From Lenzites betulinus (lineage: Eukaryota; Basidiomycota; Agaricomycetes; Polyporales; Polyporaceae), in the NCBI GenBank assembly GCA_022264855.1, contig JABYQU010000052.1, positions 124,001-188,000 of the forward strand: a stretch of DNA of 64,000 bases, given 5' to 3'. Positions 33,444 through 45,126 of this stretch are shown one piece after another; positions within the stretch are counted from its first letter, which is position 1, and each line of letters begins with the position of its first letter. The position numbers and the translations under genes were made by a program. A model generated the notes under the pieces. It ran no database searches. It was given only the letters and a program-made list of their open reading frames with translations, and was not told the origin of the DNA.

Positions 33444-35391
33444 TCACTTCGCACATTCGTGTTTATGGCCACTGGTCCAGTGCGCCTAGCATACCAAAAC
33501 CCATGAGCAAAATGCCACAGCACCTCACAGCGCGCCGCAGCCCAGACGCACCTTCTGACACTCCTTCCCACAGTAGTACCTCTGCTTGCACCGCGAACAA
33601 GCCTTCAAATCGCTCGGGCTCCCGCACCACGCACACGCCGTATTCCCCGGATTATCCCTCCTCCCCTCCGCCACGCCCTCCTCCCAATACATCCCCCCGT
33701 CCTCCTCCCCGCCCTCCAACGGCCTCCGCACGATCCGCGTCCCCCTCTTCATCTCCCCCGGCAGAACCCCCAGCTTCAGCAACATCGCCATCTGGTCCTC
33801 GCGCCCACGCGCCCCCGAGCCCCCCGCGCCCGCCTCCAAGTCCAGCACCACCTTCTTGCTCGCGCCCGGCATGCTCGCCTTGCTGTCGAGCGCGCCCCGC
33901 ACGCGCGCGCGCGCCGCCCCGAGGTCGAAGTGGTCAAAGTCGTACGCCAGGTCCTCCGGCGGCGCCGGCGCGCGCATGCCCTCGTAGTTCGTCGCGCCGA
34001 ACAGCACCTGCACCGCCTCGCGCTTCCCGGCAGGGGACGCGTCTGCCTTGCGCAGGAGCTCGCCCCACGGCCAGGTGCCCGTCTGCTCGCCGTCGGGGGG
34101 CGTGCCGCCTGCGCCGTCGAGCACGACGACTGCGCCCTTGCTGTCTTCGGGCGCCGCGATGTCTTCGAGCTGGGCGCAGCGTGGAGAGGTTAGCTGCGTA
34201 AGAAGCGTGGGGAGAGCGACGTGGGGCGCACCTTGATGTCGACCCACCAGTTGTCGCCGAAGTCGTAATGGTAGCCCATGACTTCGCCAGGGTTCCGGAG
34301 AATGTGCGCAATAGAGTACCTGATGATATCGGGAATTATAATTTAGCATGCAACGAGATGTGGGACAAAGACTCACTCTTCCTCAGGAATGTACGCATAT
34401 CCGGACTTGTCTAGGTGCATCATATCGACGGCATTGCAGCGCTACACGGCATCGAGGTCAAAGTCACCAAGCACCGCTGATGGCGCGAAGGAAGCATACC
34501 TTGGGGCCAAATAGTGCGCCATCCGAGTAGTCGTGGAAAACGTGGGCGTGAAGGTTACGAACCCTGTTCATATACATGAGTGCAGCACCCCCGTCAAGCC
34601 GGCGATACTGACCAGCCCCAGAGCGGTGTTAAAACCTTGTCTGCAAATACGCCCAACCGGAGGCCTCCGGAAACGCGGATGCGTCGCCAATAACGGTCAG
34701 ATTTTGGGTCATGCGGATCCGGGATGTGTCTTCAAGACAACGGTCAGTACTCGGATTGTGTGCATATGTATCAATACGCACGGAAGAGAGATATAGAGGG
34801 TGTAGTCGCGCTTGAGGCGATCACCCGGGTCGTCATCCGTCAGCTTCGAGATCTACCAAAACGACGGAGTGAGCATCCGACAATGGGCAGCCAAGCGGTG
34901 TGTGCGGGCGATATACCTTTTTGTCTATGAGCGCGTGCACGAATTGCAGCTCTGGTGTATCCTTCCCGCGGTTGGCATTGTAGATGAACTGCGTGACCAT
35001 CTACACAAGATCCAGTCAGATGTGGAACAACCGCCGGGGTCGTACAAAAGCCCACTTTTCGTTGAAATATACTCATGCCGTCTACGTCACGGACGCCATC
35101 CTCGTCATGCTGCGAAACTAAGAACTCGGATGAAAGGACGAGGGCGAGTCGGGTGGCGTACCGGATATATGCCCCAAGAGTCGATGTATCCGTTTCGCCC
35201 TCGTCTGGGGGTAAACGTATACGGATCTGCAGTTCCAATGTCAGAATATGAGCGCAAGAGTAGCACACAAAAGCTTCACCTTCCCAAAAGATCTCGTCGC
35301 AGCCGTCGCCGGAATCCTTGAGGTCAAAGGCCACATATTTGGGCACCTTTAAGTCGCCGCTGGGGGTCCGAACAGGACGATGGTAATTCAT
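33444..35391 (-). CDS. pRiA4b ORF-3-like (MM3350-like) domain protein with C-terminal MYND zinc finger
   Basis: ATG 35391 begins MNYHRPVRTPSGDLKVPKYV. Middle exons include VTQFIYNANRGKDTPELQF, DRLKRDYTLYIS and MGYHYDFGDNWWVDIKLEDI. The YxYDFGDxW box is the hallmark of the pRiA4b ORF-3-like fold. A Glu/Gly/Pro-rich linker follows, then the zinc finger CAWCGSPSDLKACSRCKQ with YYCGKECQK. The last short exon, reached through a GTGCGT..CTAG intron, supplies AHWTSGHKHECAK and the stop at 33446-33444, which completes the MYND pattern; without this exon the finger would be cut short. About seven introns. MYND fingers bind short Pro-rich peptides; the role of the other domain in fungi is unknown. Confidence 0.82.
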
Positions 35392-36227
35392 GACGAACAG
35401 TCAGCACCAGCGCAGATATACGGGGTGCGGTACGTCTGCGTCGTAGTTGTTGTCAACCTCTTCGTTGTTGCCTCGCCGTCGTTGTGGGGGCGGGCTTCGC
35501 AAGGCGCATTAGCCATTTCGAGATTGACACGACCGCACGTGGCCGTGATGATCCTTCTCCTCCTACTCCTACTACTGTGCCTGGCCTGGTGCAGCTGCCG
35601 AAGTAAATCTGAAACCACCGCAATCACCTTACTCTCGCCTTCGATCCGCGGTCTTCAACGGTGCAAGACGGACTCACCTGCAGGACACAAAGGAAGCCTC
35701 GGCCAAAATGGAAGATTCAATACAGAGACGTTGGATATCGTATTCGTAGCTATAGCCTACGCCCAACCACCATCCGTGGATCATGGGAGAGAAACGTTCA
35801 GAGAGGAAGAGATCTACGGGCCATCGTCGTCATCCCGAGCACCAGTAGTAGCGCACGAGCTTCCGCCCCCACCTCCGGGAGCCAATTCAAAGGAGCTCCC
35901 GGAAGAACGGGGCCAGCAGACAACGAGGACGAAAAAATGGGAGAGAAAAGGAGGATTACAGTAATTCTACGTGACGCTGCGGGCGCGAAGCCTAGAGGGC
36001 CCGCGCCCGCGCTCATGGGGTCGTGCGATCGTGGGTACGTGCGTGGACGCGTGTGACGCGGAGACAAGGGCGGATATATATCGTAACGCTGAACATTCGG
36101 GAGATAAGTCAGTGCGCAAAAGGGTTGAAGCCTCGGTCTTGGGTAGCGCGGTGTAGGTTGGGAACGGCGAGAAAATGGCAACGATGGCGTCCTGGGGAAG
36201 CCAAAAATACGAATGTAGTGTCGAGGC
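35392..36227. other. intergenic, no supported gene
   Basis: Upstream region of the MYND gene and downstream region of DGK1. Open frames on both strands show no domains. Confidence 0.4.
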
Positions 36228-37638
36228 TCACGCCGTGCCAGTGAGATATCCGAGGGCCTTGAAGAAGCCCCAGATGCATCCCCCCGAGATGATGGGCAGG
36301 GTCAGATTGTCGTCCAACGAGCCGAGGTCTACAGCAAAAGATCCCACTGGTCAGCGAAAACACGTGAAAACCCGCGCTGCGGAGATGACGCACCCAATGC
36401 CTCTGCGACGCCCGAGACGAGACCGCAGACAGTACCGAGCGTACCGAGCCCAATCCATCGTCCGATTGGCAGGTCGGACGCGCGCACAAACTCAATGGCG
36501 TGTTGCACGACCTCGGCGAGCTTCTCCGGGAGCGTCTCTTGGGCGGCGGCTAAGAGTCCGGCGGGAAGATGGAAGTCAAGCTGAGCGTCGCGCTCATGCG
36601 AGAACAGCCCCCAGAAGCCCAAGCCGATGGCCGCACCGGTGACGGAGCCAGCGATGAAGCCGGCGAGCGACTTGCGTGGCGCAAGGGGAAGGCGGAGGAA
36701 GGGAACAAAGGGCACAAGAGGGATGGCGCGCGGGAGCGGGGCGGTGTACGAGCCAAGGAGACGGCCGACGGTAGACGCGGCGGTATCAGCCCAGGAGAGG
36801 CTGGATGACGGCGTCAGTCAGTAAGGGCGCGGAACGAGAAGATGGAAAGGGGCGCACATGAGGATGGCGACAGTGGCGATGTCGAGCGGGTAGACAGCGA
36901 GGACGAAGATGACCCCGATGATGTACCAAATCACGCCATTGGTGGATTTCTGCGGGGGAGATGTCAGCGGTAGGACGTGGTGCACGGTGCGCCGAGGAGA
37001 CGCGTACTTTCTCGCTCTCGCGCATGAGGAAGCCGACGCATCGCTCGAAAAACCACTCGAAACGTGTTGAGTTCAGACGGACGATGTCTGCGGGAACAAT
37101 GACGGCGAGCGCAAAGCTGAGGGCGTAGACCACCGTCCGGGGGTTGCCGTCCGAGGCGTAGAGATAGAGCGTAAGAAAGCCTGCGTGGCCGACGTCAGTG
37201 CCGCGCCAGACGCGCATGAAAAACGGAGAGGGACGGACCGATGGAGGAGTGCAACGTCTTTCGAGGAATCTCCCAGTCGACCGGCGGCCGCGGCGCCTTG
37301 TCGAGCTTGGCCACACGCGATGAGTCGGGAGACGCAGCGGAGGGCGAGATGGATCGTGGTCGCTTGCGTTGGCGAACGGCAGAGCCGTTGGCGGTGCCGT
37401 TGGGCACGCCGTTCGCGGGCGCACGCGCGGGCGAGGAGCGCGACGCAAGAGCGGCCTTGGGGTCGTGGGGCTCTACGACCATCTGGCGGGACGTTGGAGG
37501 CTTTGTGCGGCGGGAGGCGGAGGGGGAGCGGGCCTTGGGGCTGGAGACGAAGGGGATTTTGGAGGACGAGCGGAGGCCGATGCGGGCGCGGTCGTGGGGG
37601 AGTCCAAGCGTGAAAGCGTCGTTGGCAGGAATCGACAT
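36228..37638 (-). CDS. DGK1: CTP-dependent diacylglycerol kinase, Dgk1 family
   Basis: Dgk1 makes phosphatidate from diacylglycerol with CTP at the ER or nuclear membrane and balances phosphatidate phosphatase. From ATG 37638 a ~130-residue basic, Ser/Pro-rich cytosolic N-terminus ends DWEIPRKTLHSS. Membrane exons follow: FLTLYLYASDG, VVYALSFALAVIVPADIVRL, RFEWFFERCVGFLMRESEK, NGVIWYIIGVIFVLAVYPLD, then the signature LSWADTAASTVGRLLG. After that come FIAGSVTGAAIGLGFWGLF, GLGTLGTVCGLVSGVAEAL and a last exon LTLPIISGGCIWGFFKALGY ending at 36228. The NGVIWY and SWADTAAS..GR motifs are diagnostic of the CTP-transferase family. About five introns. Confidence 0.88.
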
Positions 37639-38051
37639 TATGCACGGCCTACAGCAGGCATGCGAGGGGGCGGGAGTGGTAGAAAGGCGAGAAAGGCGGG
37701 GTCGGGGAGGAGGACGAGGAGGAAGGGAGAGGAGGACAAGCGCGGCCGACTCCGCTTGCCCGGCCACGTTGAACAGCCGCCCGTCCTCCGGCCACTCGCA
37801 CACGACTCACTCGCCTCCACTCGTTGTAACCCCCGGTCCCGTCAGCAGAGGGCGCAGCGTACAGAAACCAGTGTGGATAGTCGGAAACATAGTGCTACAC
37901 ATGTCGCAGGCAGAGACAAAAGGAACCGAGCCTGTCATTACATCCTCGTATACATATCCTATATCTCCCTCCTTCCCCTCCGTACTGACACCGTGCTGGA
38001 GCCAATCCGGGCCCGGCCAGCGACAAAGACACCGAGGTACCTGGACGCCGT

Positions 38052-38680
38052 CTACACCTGCACTGTCGTCGGCGCTGCGTCCTCGTCCTCCTGTCGCATC
38101 GCCTCGTGCTCATCGGGATCCAGCCAGCTGTCCTCCACCGTCGCCCGCACTCTCCGCACGTACTCCTTCATGTTCTCCCGGTACAGCTGCGCAGCCTCCG
38201 CATTCGCCGGGCTGTTTGGGTTCGGGTCGTGCAGCAGCGACTGGATGCTCGTCAGGATCGCCGCGACGTCGTACGTCGGTGACCACCGGTTCTGCAGGAT
38301 GTCCAGGCACAGCTCCCCGTTCGCGTACACGTTCGGGTGGAACATCCGCGACAGGAACTTCACTGTTGGCGGCTTGTTCGGGTACGACTCGTCGAACGTG
38401 AGTAGCAGTTTGAACGTCCCGTCCTCAAACGGTGTGTCCGCTGAGCAAGCAGAGGGCAGTCAGCGCGCGCGCAGCAGGGGAGCCCTCGCGCAGTACGCAC
38501 CTGGGCCAAATATGACTGCGTTCCATAGCATGATGTTGTCGGGGCACGGACTGCCCGAGATACCACCCGGGGGTCCGTCGAGAGCCTCTTGAAGTCGCGG
38601 ATGAGACGGCGGCGGCAGTTGGTCGACTGTGAGCTCTGTCAGCGCGTGCACCCCGGGCACCTCGGTTCACCACTGACCAT
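38052..38680 (-). CDS. RAD6: ubiquitin-conjugating enzyme E2, RAD6/UBC2; reading frame broken by one base as given
   Basis: RAD6 is the E2 for PCNA and histone H2B ubiquitination. Exon 1 is only the ATG (38680-38678), followed by a GTCAGT..ACAG intron. Exon 2 (38626-38501) starts [19 protein letters not shown], and exon 3 (38440-38052) starts [16 protein letters not shown] and includes the active-site region [15 protein letters not shown] and [15 protein letters not shown]. The acidic tail is short (ENEDAA-like). Within exon 2 the frame for [10 protein letters not shown] and the frame for [15 protein letters not shown] differ by one base. The change falls at the G5 tract 38569-38573, where six would keep the frame. 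Everything else is well conserved, so a sequencing or assembly error is more likely than a dead gene. Confidence 0.88.
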
Positions 38681-39899
38681 GATGAGTACTGTCCGAGACG
38701 ATGAGTAGCGCGAGAGGGGGCGGCGGATGGAGGGGGAGATGGTGGTTGAGGGTTGAGTGCAGATGGGCGCCTGTCTGCCGCTGCCGTCCTGCGCATGCGC
38801 CGCCTCTTTGTTCTCCTCCGACCATCATCCATCTATCGCCTTCACCGCGACGAGCAGCGCGCTAGGTATCCAGCTCCGAATACTGCGCCGTAGATCGTGC
38901 TGACCTTGCGAATGTCTCCATTCAGATATACTTGGCTTACATGTCCTTGATCCGTGCCATAGCGCGGAATGACCAACGTTCAACTCCGAAGTCACTTGCG
39001 TGCGCATTCTCGCCGTGCCAGACTACGTGCAGTGTCTATCGCTGCTCTTGTGCGGCGCAGACCTAGAACAAAGACCCCAAATCGCGCTAAGAGTATTCCC
39101 ACCAGTGAATCGACCCTGACCTCTCGGTCGTATTCTACTTCCACGATTTAACACATGCATCAAAAGACGCCTGCAGACACGAGGATTCCGCAAGGTGTCT
39201 CGCGATCTGTACTTTTCGCAGCATCCCACGCGTCCGGCCACGAGGCTAAGATATACAACACTTCCATGCATTCCGACTCCTCGGAGCGCGCAAACATCAG
39301 CTTCCAGGAAGCCACATGTTGGATACGGACTCCGCCAATGTCAAGGAAGAGGGCCACCGCAGTCCGCCATATTCGTACCTGGCTTCTCCGGCGCTGTCAT
39401 ATGCGACGAAGATCCATCCATGTCGCCGCCAGAAGACGGTCTCATGTTACGTGCTCGTACAGCCCGGAGATCGTGTCGCGTAAGGAGATTGGCGGATAGT
39501 CCGCACTCTGATGAGCGTCGAGTTCTGCGGGAGTACGTTGTGCTTCTGAATTTCCCAAGTCTATTGACACTATTCCACCATTCACACAGGTCGATTGCGA
39601 TCGATCCTTGCAGGTTTTCGGATGCACCATCTCGTAAAGCGGCGGCGAAGATGATCACCAATACTCCGCCCGTAAGAGTTTTTGTCCAGCTTAGGAGGTG
39701 TAATTATGAAGCGCGGTAACCTCGCAGGGATAAGGATCATGTCAAGATTAATGGTGGGCCCCTTGGCCTCCTGCGTATGAAAACCGGAGGACAGTAGTAT
39801 CCACTGTCTGCATGGCCACACCCATCTGCCGCCGTGCCGCCTGACCATGGAAAGATTGAAGCTATCACAAATAGTCACCGTTTCACGCTAGCGGTTGCG
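38681..39899. other. spacer, no supported gene
   Basis: About 1.2 kb. Minus-strand frames around 39160-39660 are short and unassigned; the last part may belong to the kinase relic. Confidence 0.4.
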
Positions 39900-40890
39900 G
39901 AACGTGTAATGGACAGGAGCCTCTCGGTCAACGCTCGCATTGATGTCCGTGTGGGTGAATATCCTCTGTATTCTCCCACAAACCCGTATAACTCGCTCAC
40001 TGGGTACCAAACAAGAAATCTGCTCAACGATTATGATCCATGCCCCGGACGTTCGCCTCACGGAAACAATCCTGCTAGACATACCTATTTCGCTATTGTC
40101 TGAATTTCTGGGACGGGTCAATTATCGCGGTGGCGTCCAAGCTATTGTCAGACCTCGGGCTTAGCACGCCCGCAACCCGGCATTCTCCGCGTCCTGCTGG
40201 GAGCACATGGGGGTGGGATGTCCTCCCTGGACTTCATCTGGTTCTTCTCCTCGTGTAGATGCCCGGCGCACGTAACAAACGCGTGTCTGATCGCGAAGCT
40301 TGTGGATGACAGGTTCCACATATCCCCAGGGTGTTGCCTGGTCGACGTCCGTCGATAGTTGAGAAGTGAAATTCGCGGTGCGTGGTTCCTCGCCCCATGC
40401 TCCTCCATTTATGCCACTACAACGTCCTGGTTTCATGTGAGCCGAGGCGGCATCGTATATTCATTTTGCATGGGTCTATGGGTGCCTCCCCGGGAGCTGC
40501 CACTGCCGTCACTTTTCCCTCGTCTAGACCGATTTGCTCAAACTGACTCAAACCTGTCGCGCAGCAGTACATCACAAAATCGCATCGGTCCCCACTTTGC
40601 TGATTTTCCGGCGCGGTGTACTCAACGGGACGACTACTTTGACGGCAATGGTGGGTCGCCATGTGCTTCTCTGTGCTTCCCTGCCGCTAACTAAGGGCGG
40701 ACATGCAGGCACTCTGTCTTCTCACCCCAAAATCCTTTCCGGTCGAACAACAATCTGGGATTTCATACCCCCGAATATGGGGTCCAGGGTCCATGTCCAT
40801 ATGTACGTCGCTGTGGCGATGCTGGACAATCAATCCTACACTCCGACCGACGGCTGCGCCATTGTTCGAGGAAGACCGCTGAGCTTCTCA
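39900..40890 (+). pseudogene. decayed SRPK-like protein kinase, C-lobe pieces
   Basis: Pieces in order resemble the intact gene just downstream: a degenerate catalytic-loop stretch (HAPDVRLTETILLDIP, about 40040-40090); RIGPHFADFPARCTQRDDYF with FDGNG (about 40580-40650), matching the DRLGPFPP..REEYFDRHG part; and WTINPTLRPTAAPLFEED (about 40815-40880), matching the AIDPTQRPTAAELLQDP end. No glycine loop or ATP lysine is found and the frame changes between pieces. Could be a poorly conserved gene with unusual introns rather than a relic. Confidence 0.5.
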
Positions 40891-41000
40891 ACCTCTATCA
40901 TGTGGGAGCGGAAGCTTTTGCGTGATGACATGCGGCGTCCGCGAGGCGTCTCGGGAGCTTTACCAGCCATTGGCAATATTGTCCCGCAGCTCAGAAAACA

Positions 41001-41008
41001 TATATATA
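41001..41008 (+). promoter_or_regulatory. TATA box of the first SRPK-like kinase
   Basis: TATATATA, about 70 nt before the ATG at 41078. Confidence 0.55.
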
Positions 41009-41077
41009 CACGCAGTTCAAGCGGTCGAAATCCGCCCGCCACCATTTTCCAGTTCAGCCGTTCTGACCGCTTTCAAC

Positions 41078-42716
41078 ATGTCATCGGAAGAAGACCCACT
41101 TATCTCTGACCCGGACGAGGAATACACTTTCATGGAAGCCCCGTATCCTGCGGTGATTTACGTTCGCGGCCAACCTCATGGGCAGTTCCCCTACTATGAA
41201 GAACAGTGGATGTTTGTAAACAAAAAAACAGCGTGCGGTTTCAAGCCTATACAGATTGGAGATCACATCGGCAAGGGTCGTTGGGAGATCGTTCGCAAGC
41301 TCGGCTTCGGGCATTGGTCGAGCGTGTGGCTCGCTCGCTCGGTGTACGCTACGCTCACTTCTTGCAACGTACGTCCAGTACTGATGACCTTACTTCACTT
41401 TATTTTGTAGCGATCAACCCCGGCCGACATACGCAGCCATCAAGATCGTCTCGTGCTCCATGACATATCTGCAACAAGAAGAAGCTAACGATGAGCACAC
41501 AGCTTGGATGCAGATCAGTGCTGCATATCATCAAACACCGCCCGGCACCCCGGGGAGGATCCATGTTCTCGTGCTAAAGGATACTGATAGGTTCAGGGAG
41601 TCGAGCGTGCATGGCAAACACTACTGTTATGCTTCCGAAATCTGCAGCTACCCGGTAACGATGCTCGCCTCCCCAGATCGGATCGGGGGCAAGTTCACGC
41701 TGCGAGTCGCGAAGAGCATCGTCAGACAGACTTTGCTTGCTCTCGACTTCCTTCACACTCGCGCTGAGGTGCTGCACGGAGGTGCAGTCATTGTTCCTCG
41801 ACCTGTAACCCCGTGTTCTGAACAGGTTCATAGACGTCCGTCTGGACAATCTATACGTCGCGTACAAGGGCACCACAGCGCAACTAGAGCAATTTTTGAT
41901 GCAAAACCCTCCCCAAACATACCCTGTCCAGTATTGTCCGAGACTATGGGACGGCCCCATCATCTCCCCGAAGTCTCAGCCGTTGCCACCTGTTGGGCTC
42001 CATCCGAACTTGGACAATCTCCATATCGTGTTGGGAGACTACGGAGGAGGTACGGGCTTTATAAACTACCGCACTCACGGATATCTCACACGCGTCATTG
42101 CCAGCACGCCCCATCGCCAGAGTCCGTTACTCCTGGTTAGATCACACGAATACGCGTTTCAAGTACCAAGCACCTGAGCAACTATTAGAGAGCACGTGGT
42201 CGGCGCCCGTCGACATCTGGGGGGTCGGTTGTCTGGTGCGCTCTCTCTCTCGCTCTAGGTACTTCTTCCCTTCCTCCTGAACCTGATCGAACTTGCGCAG
42301 CTGTTCGAGTGCATCACCGGAAACCCACTCTTCGGGCCTCCCACCAGGACGAGGAATGGGTCATGGGAGAAAGTGCATATCGCGCACATCGCTGATCGAC
42401 TTGGCCCCTTCCCCCCTGCTTATCTCTCCCGTATTATCCTCCCCAAACGTGAAGAGTACTTTGACCGCCATGGTGCGTCGCCCGCTCTCGTCTCTTTCAG
42501 CCTGCTAAAGGGAGTTGAACTGCAGGCAAGGTCAAGTACCAGACCAGCTCCCCACACTATTCGCTGAGACGAGCCCTCCACGTGTGCCTACGTCCGACTC
42601 CCGAAGATGCGGAATACAACGCTATACGTGCGTTCATGGCACGCTGCCTAGCGATCGATCCTACACAACGCCCAACGGCCGCGGAGCTGCTCCAAGACCC
42701 ATTCCTCGCGTACTAG
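41078..42716 (+). CDS. SRPK-like protein kinase (448 aa) with altered catalytic motifs
   Basis: Six exons (41078-41343, 41411-41781, 41834-42049, 42105-42235, 42301-42472, 42526-42716) sum to 449 codons. Motifs: glycine loop LGFGHWSSVWLAR, typical of SR-protein kinases; ATP lysine in YAAIKIVS; catalytic loop HGDVRLDN where HRD is usual; DYG in place of DFG (VLGDYGGA); APEQLL for APE; DIWGVGC; and the late IDPTQRPTAAELLQ. The key Lys, both Asp and the loop Asn are kept, so activity is possible. The Arg of HRD, which normally contacts the phosphorylated activation loop, is lost. Such kinases are expanded in Agaricomycetes; substrates are unknown. A relic lies upstream and a diverged relative at 58.1 kb. 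Confidence 0.87.
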
Positions 42717-43539
42717 CGTTCACGCTGTGCTTGGCGATGTCCAACCAATTGCGCATCCTACCCTTCCCTTGACCGTACTATGAACGAAAGAACGACGTCG
42801 TGTGCTGTGTTCTCAGCAGAGCTGTCGCGTTGTACGCTAATGATCTGTCCCCGTTGAAGTTTTGAAGTACGAATCGTGATCCCATACTGCGTTGTACTAC
42901 TACGTCCCGATATGCATCCCCTCACAATCCATAAACGAATATCATGTGTATATTTTATTTTGTTTTAGCCTGGAACCTGAGACCCGAGAGTTCAACGTTG
43001 AACGTTCATCCGTTGATCACCTTGCGCAGGAGTCGAAGGTAAGTATATTGAAATACCCGCTCGGCTGCGTTGTCGCGGTGCTAGCTGTACCGCCACAGCG
43101 CGTACGTCGTTGAAAGGCCGTGACTTGACGCTACATGGCATTCTTCCGAAGTTCTCCGGCGCACTAGACATTCGTCTCTCAAATCGACTACTTCCAGATG
43201 TTTCATTCAGCTTGCACAGGTGATGATCATCGGCCTCGCTATGGGAGCTCGAGGTGACCGTGACGGAGGGCCGATCCCGCCTTGATCCCTCATACTATCA
43301 TGATGCGTCCTCTTCAGAGCCGGGGAGGGACCGTGCTGTTGTATCGGACCACGCTACTCCAACTTGAAGGAGTGCCTCACCTTCTGGAATGGTTTGCATG
43401 GTGGCAAGGTACAACCCCCGGGACTGTGCTGTATTGATATGCAGGTGGTTTATCGTGCTAGTCAGCGATATGTACTAGACCACTGTTCAGCTGTTCATCT
43501 GTGGACGCACGATGTGTACAATGATCAGTTTTCATTCTA
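42717..43539. other. intergenic, no supported gene
   Basis: Convergent spacer between the kinase and HIS2. Confidence 0.4.
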
Positions 43540-44621
43540 CTATGTCCCAACACCTTTCTCCTCGCTCCAAAATGGATGCAGCGTCCAAGGACTCGCGACT
43601 TTGCGCGGAACAACTCCCCGCCCGGCTACGTTCTTCCCCGTCGCGCCGGACCGTCTCTCCAGCACCCACAGGTCTTCGATGCACACCCGTCGCGCGTAAT
43701 CCGGAAGTCGGTTATAGTTCAGCCCCACCGCGTGTGGCCCGTGGCTATCGTCCGACAGTGCGAACCTTCCCCCTGCTTGCAGTACGATCTACAAACCCGA
43801 ACAATCAGTTCACGCAACGCCAGAATCGTCCTGCGGTACAGACCTTCACTACATCTTCTCCTGGATACGCTCCGCTCCAGCCTTTGCGAAATGCAGCCGC
43901 GTTCAGCTCAAACAATGCACCGTACCCGACAGCCTCGCAGACGTTCCGCTTGATCCGTGCAAGCGCGAGCGGGTATTCCTCAAACTTTATCGAGGGGTTG
44001 TACAGGCGGCACAAGTCGAAGTGGCCGACGACCTCCGGACGGAAGCGGCGCATGAGCTCCAGCTGCGCGTCGAAGTACGAGCACAAGAACGCCTCCATCG
44101 TTTCGTGCTCTTGTTGTTGTTGAGATAGCTCCTCCACATTAGTAGATCGGAAGCTGTCGAGACATCTCATGAAGGTCTCCTTGTCGAAGTCGATGGGGAT
44201 TCCGTTCAAATGGTGGACGGAACCGACGAGGTATTCGATGCGCTCGCCCGCAGAAGCGAGGAGCACTTCGAGTTCTTCCATGTCTATCTGTGTGATAAAT
44301 TCCGTCTCGAGTCCCACCAGAATCGTTATTTGGTCCGCATATTTTTCCTTGATTCGGTGCGCTTCGCTCAGGAAGGCGTCGAACTGTGTTCGCAAGCTTT
44401 CGAGCGGCATCCCTTCCTACACAAGTTAGCATCGCCTTAGCTCTGATTCAAAAATCGCTCACCTCTTCTGGGTAGAGATCTTCAGCACGATAGCGCGGGA
44501 CGTGCTCTGTAAGCCCATACATCTCGAAGCCCTGTCGGATGGCCTCGAGCACGACTTCCTCGAGCGTGCCGGCTGCATGCTTGCAGAATTGCCCAGAGTG
44601 TGAATGGTGACTATGTGGCAT
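43540..44621 (-). CDS. HIS2: histidinol-phosphatase, PHP family (326 aa)
   Basis: Converts L-histidinol phosphate to histidinol in histidine synthesis. Exons 44621-44463, 44416-43844 and 43788-43540 sum to 327 codons. The N-terminus MPHSHHSHSGQFCKHA holds the first metal-binding PHP motif, followed by MYGLTEHVPR. Then come ILVGLETEFI, YLVGSVHHLNGIPIDFDK, VVGHFDLCRLYNP and, in the last exon, FALSDDSHGPHAVGLNY, which supplies the final metal ligands. Length and motif order fit yeast-type histidinol-phosphatases. Its upstream end faces the 3' end of the aegerolysin gene. Confidence 0.92.
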
Positions 44622-45126
44622 ATTTGCGTCGGGCAGAGAACGTTATGTTTCGCGGAGGTGACGAGAGTTCGGACGGGTGTCTGAGTCTCAAACTGGTGAC
44701 TTTTTGAAGGACAACGTTTGGAAGTTCGCGTTAATAATTGTCAAGAGTGTGCGAGAGTGCCACGTGGTGGCGGTGCTACGTGTAGCCTGCCGCGTAGACG
44801 CCGTTGTGTAGTTAACTTGAACTAGACACCGACGACGACGATCTTTGAGCGCTGAGCGTTGAGTATGAGGACAGGCTCGTCTTGACTCTCAGGCCTTTTC
44901 GATCGCATAAAGAAGTATGTATTCTCCATACACACGCCAACTTCAGAGGTGTAGCTGGCGACGCAAGAGCACGAGGCATACAATTCCGATATCAACATGG
45001 AGGCTCGCGAGTTTCAACTACTACTCGTTCTCGTGCTGAAATATAAGGCGGTGAGCAAATCATATATTCTACGATATGGTCGTTGCTGACGCTAACCTTC
45101 GGGGCCCAAAGCTCAGGCCTCAGGCC
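44622..45126. other. intergenic, HIS2 upstream region
   Basis: No gene seen; a short duplicated CTCAGGC occurs close to the aegerolysin stop. Confidence 0.4.

Noticed and set aside
33525..34376. MYND protein ending at 33525 (..RLGCGAL)
   Set aside because: That end reads into an intron; the spliced last exon to 33444 completes the zinc-finger pattern.
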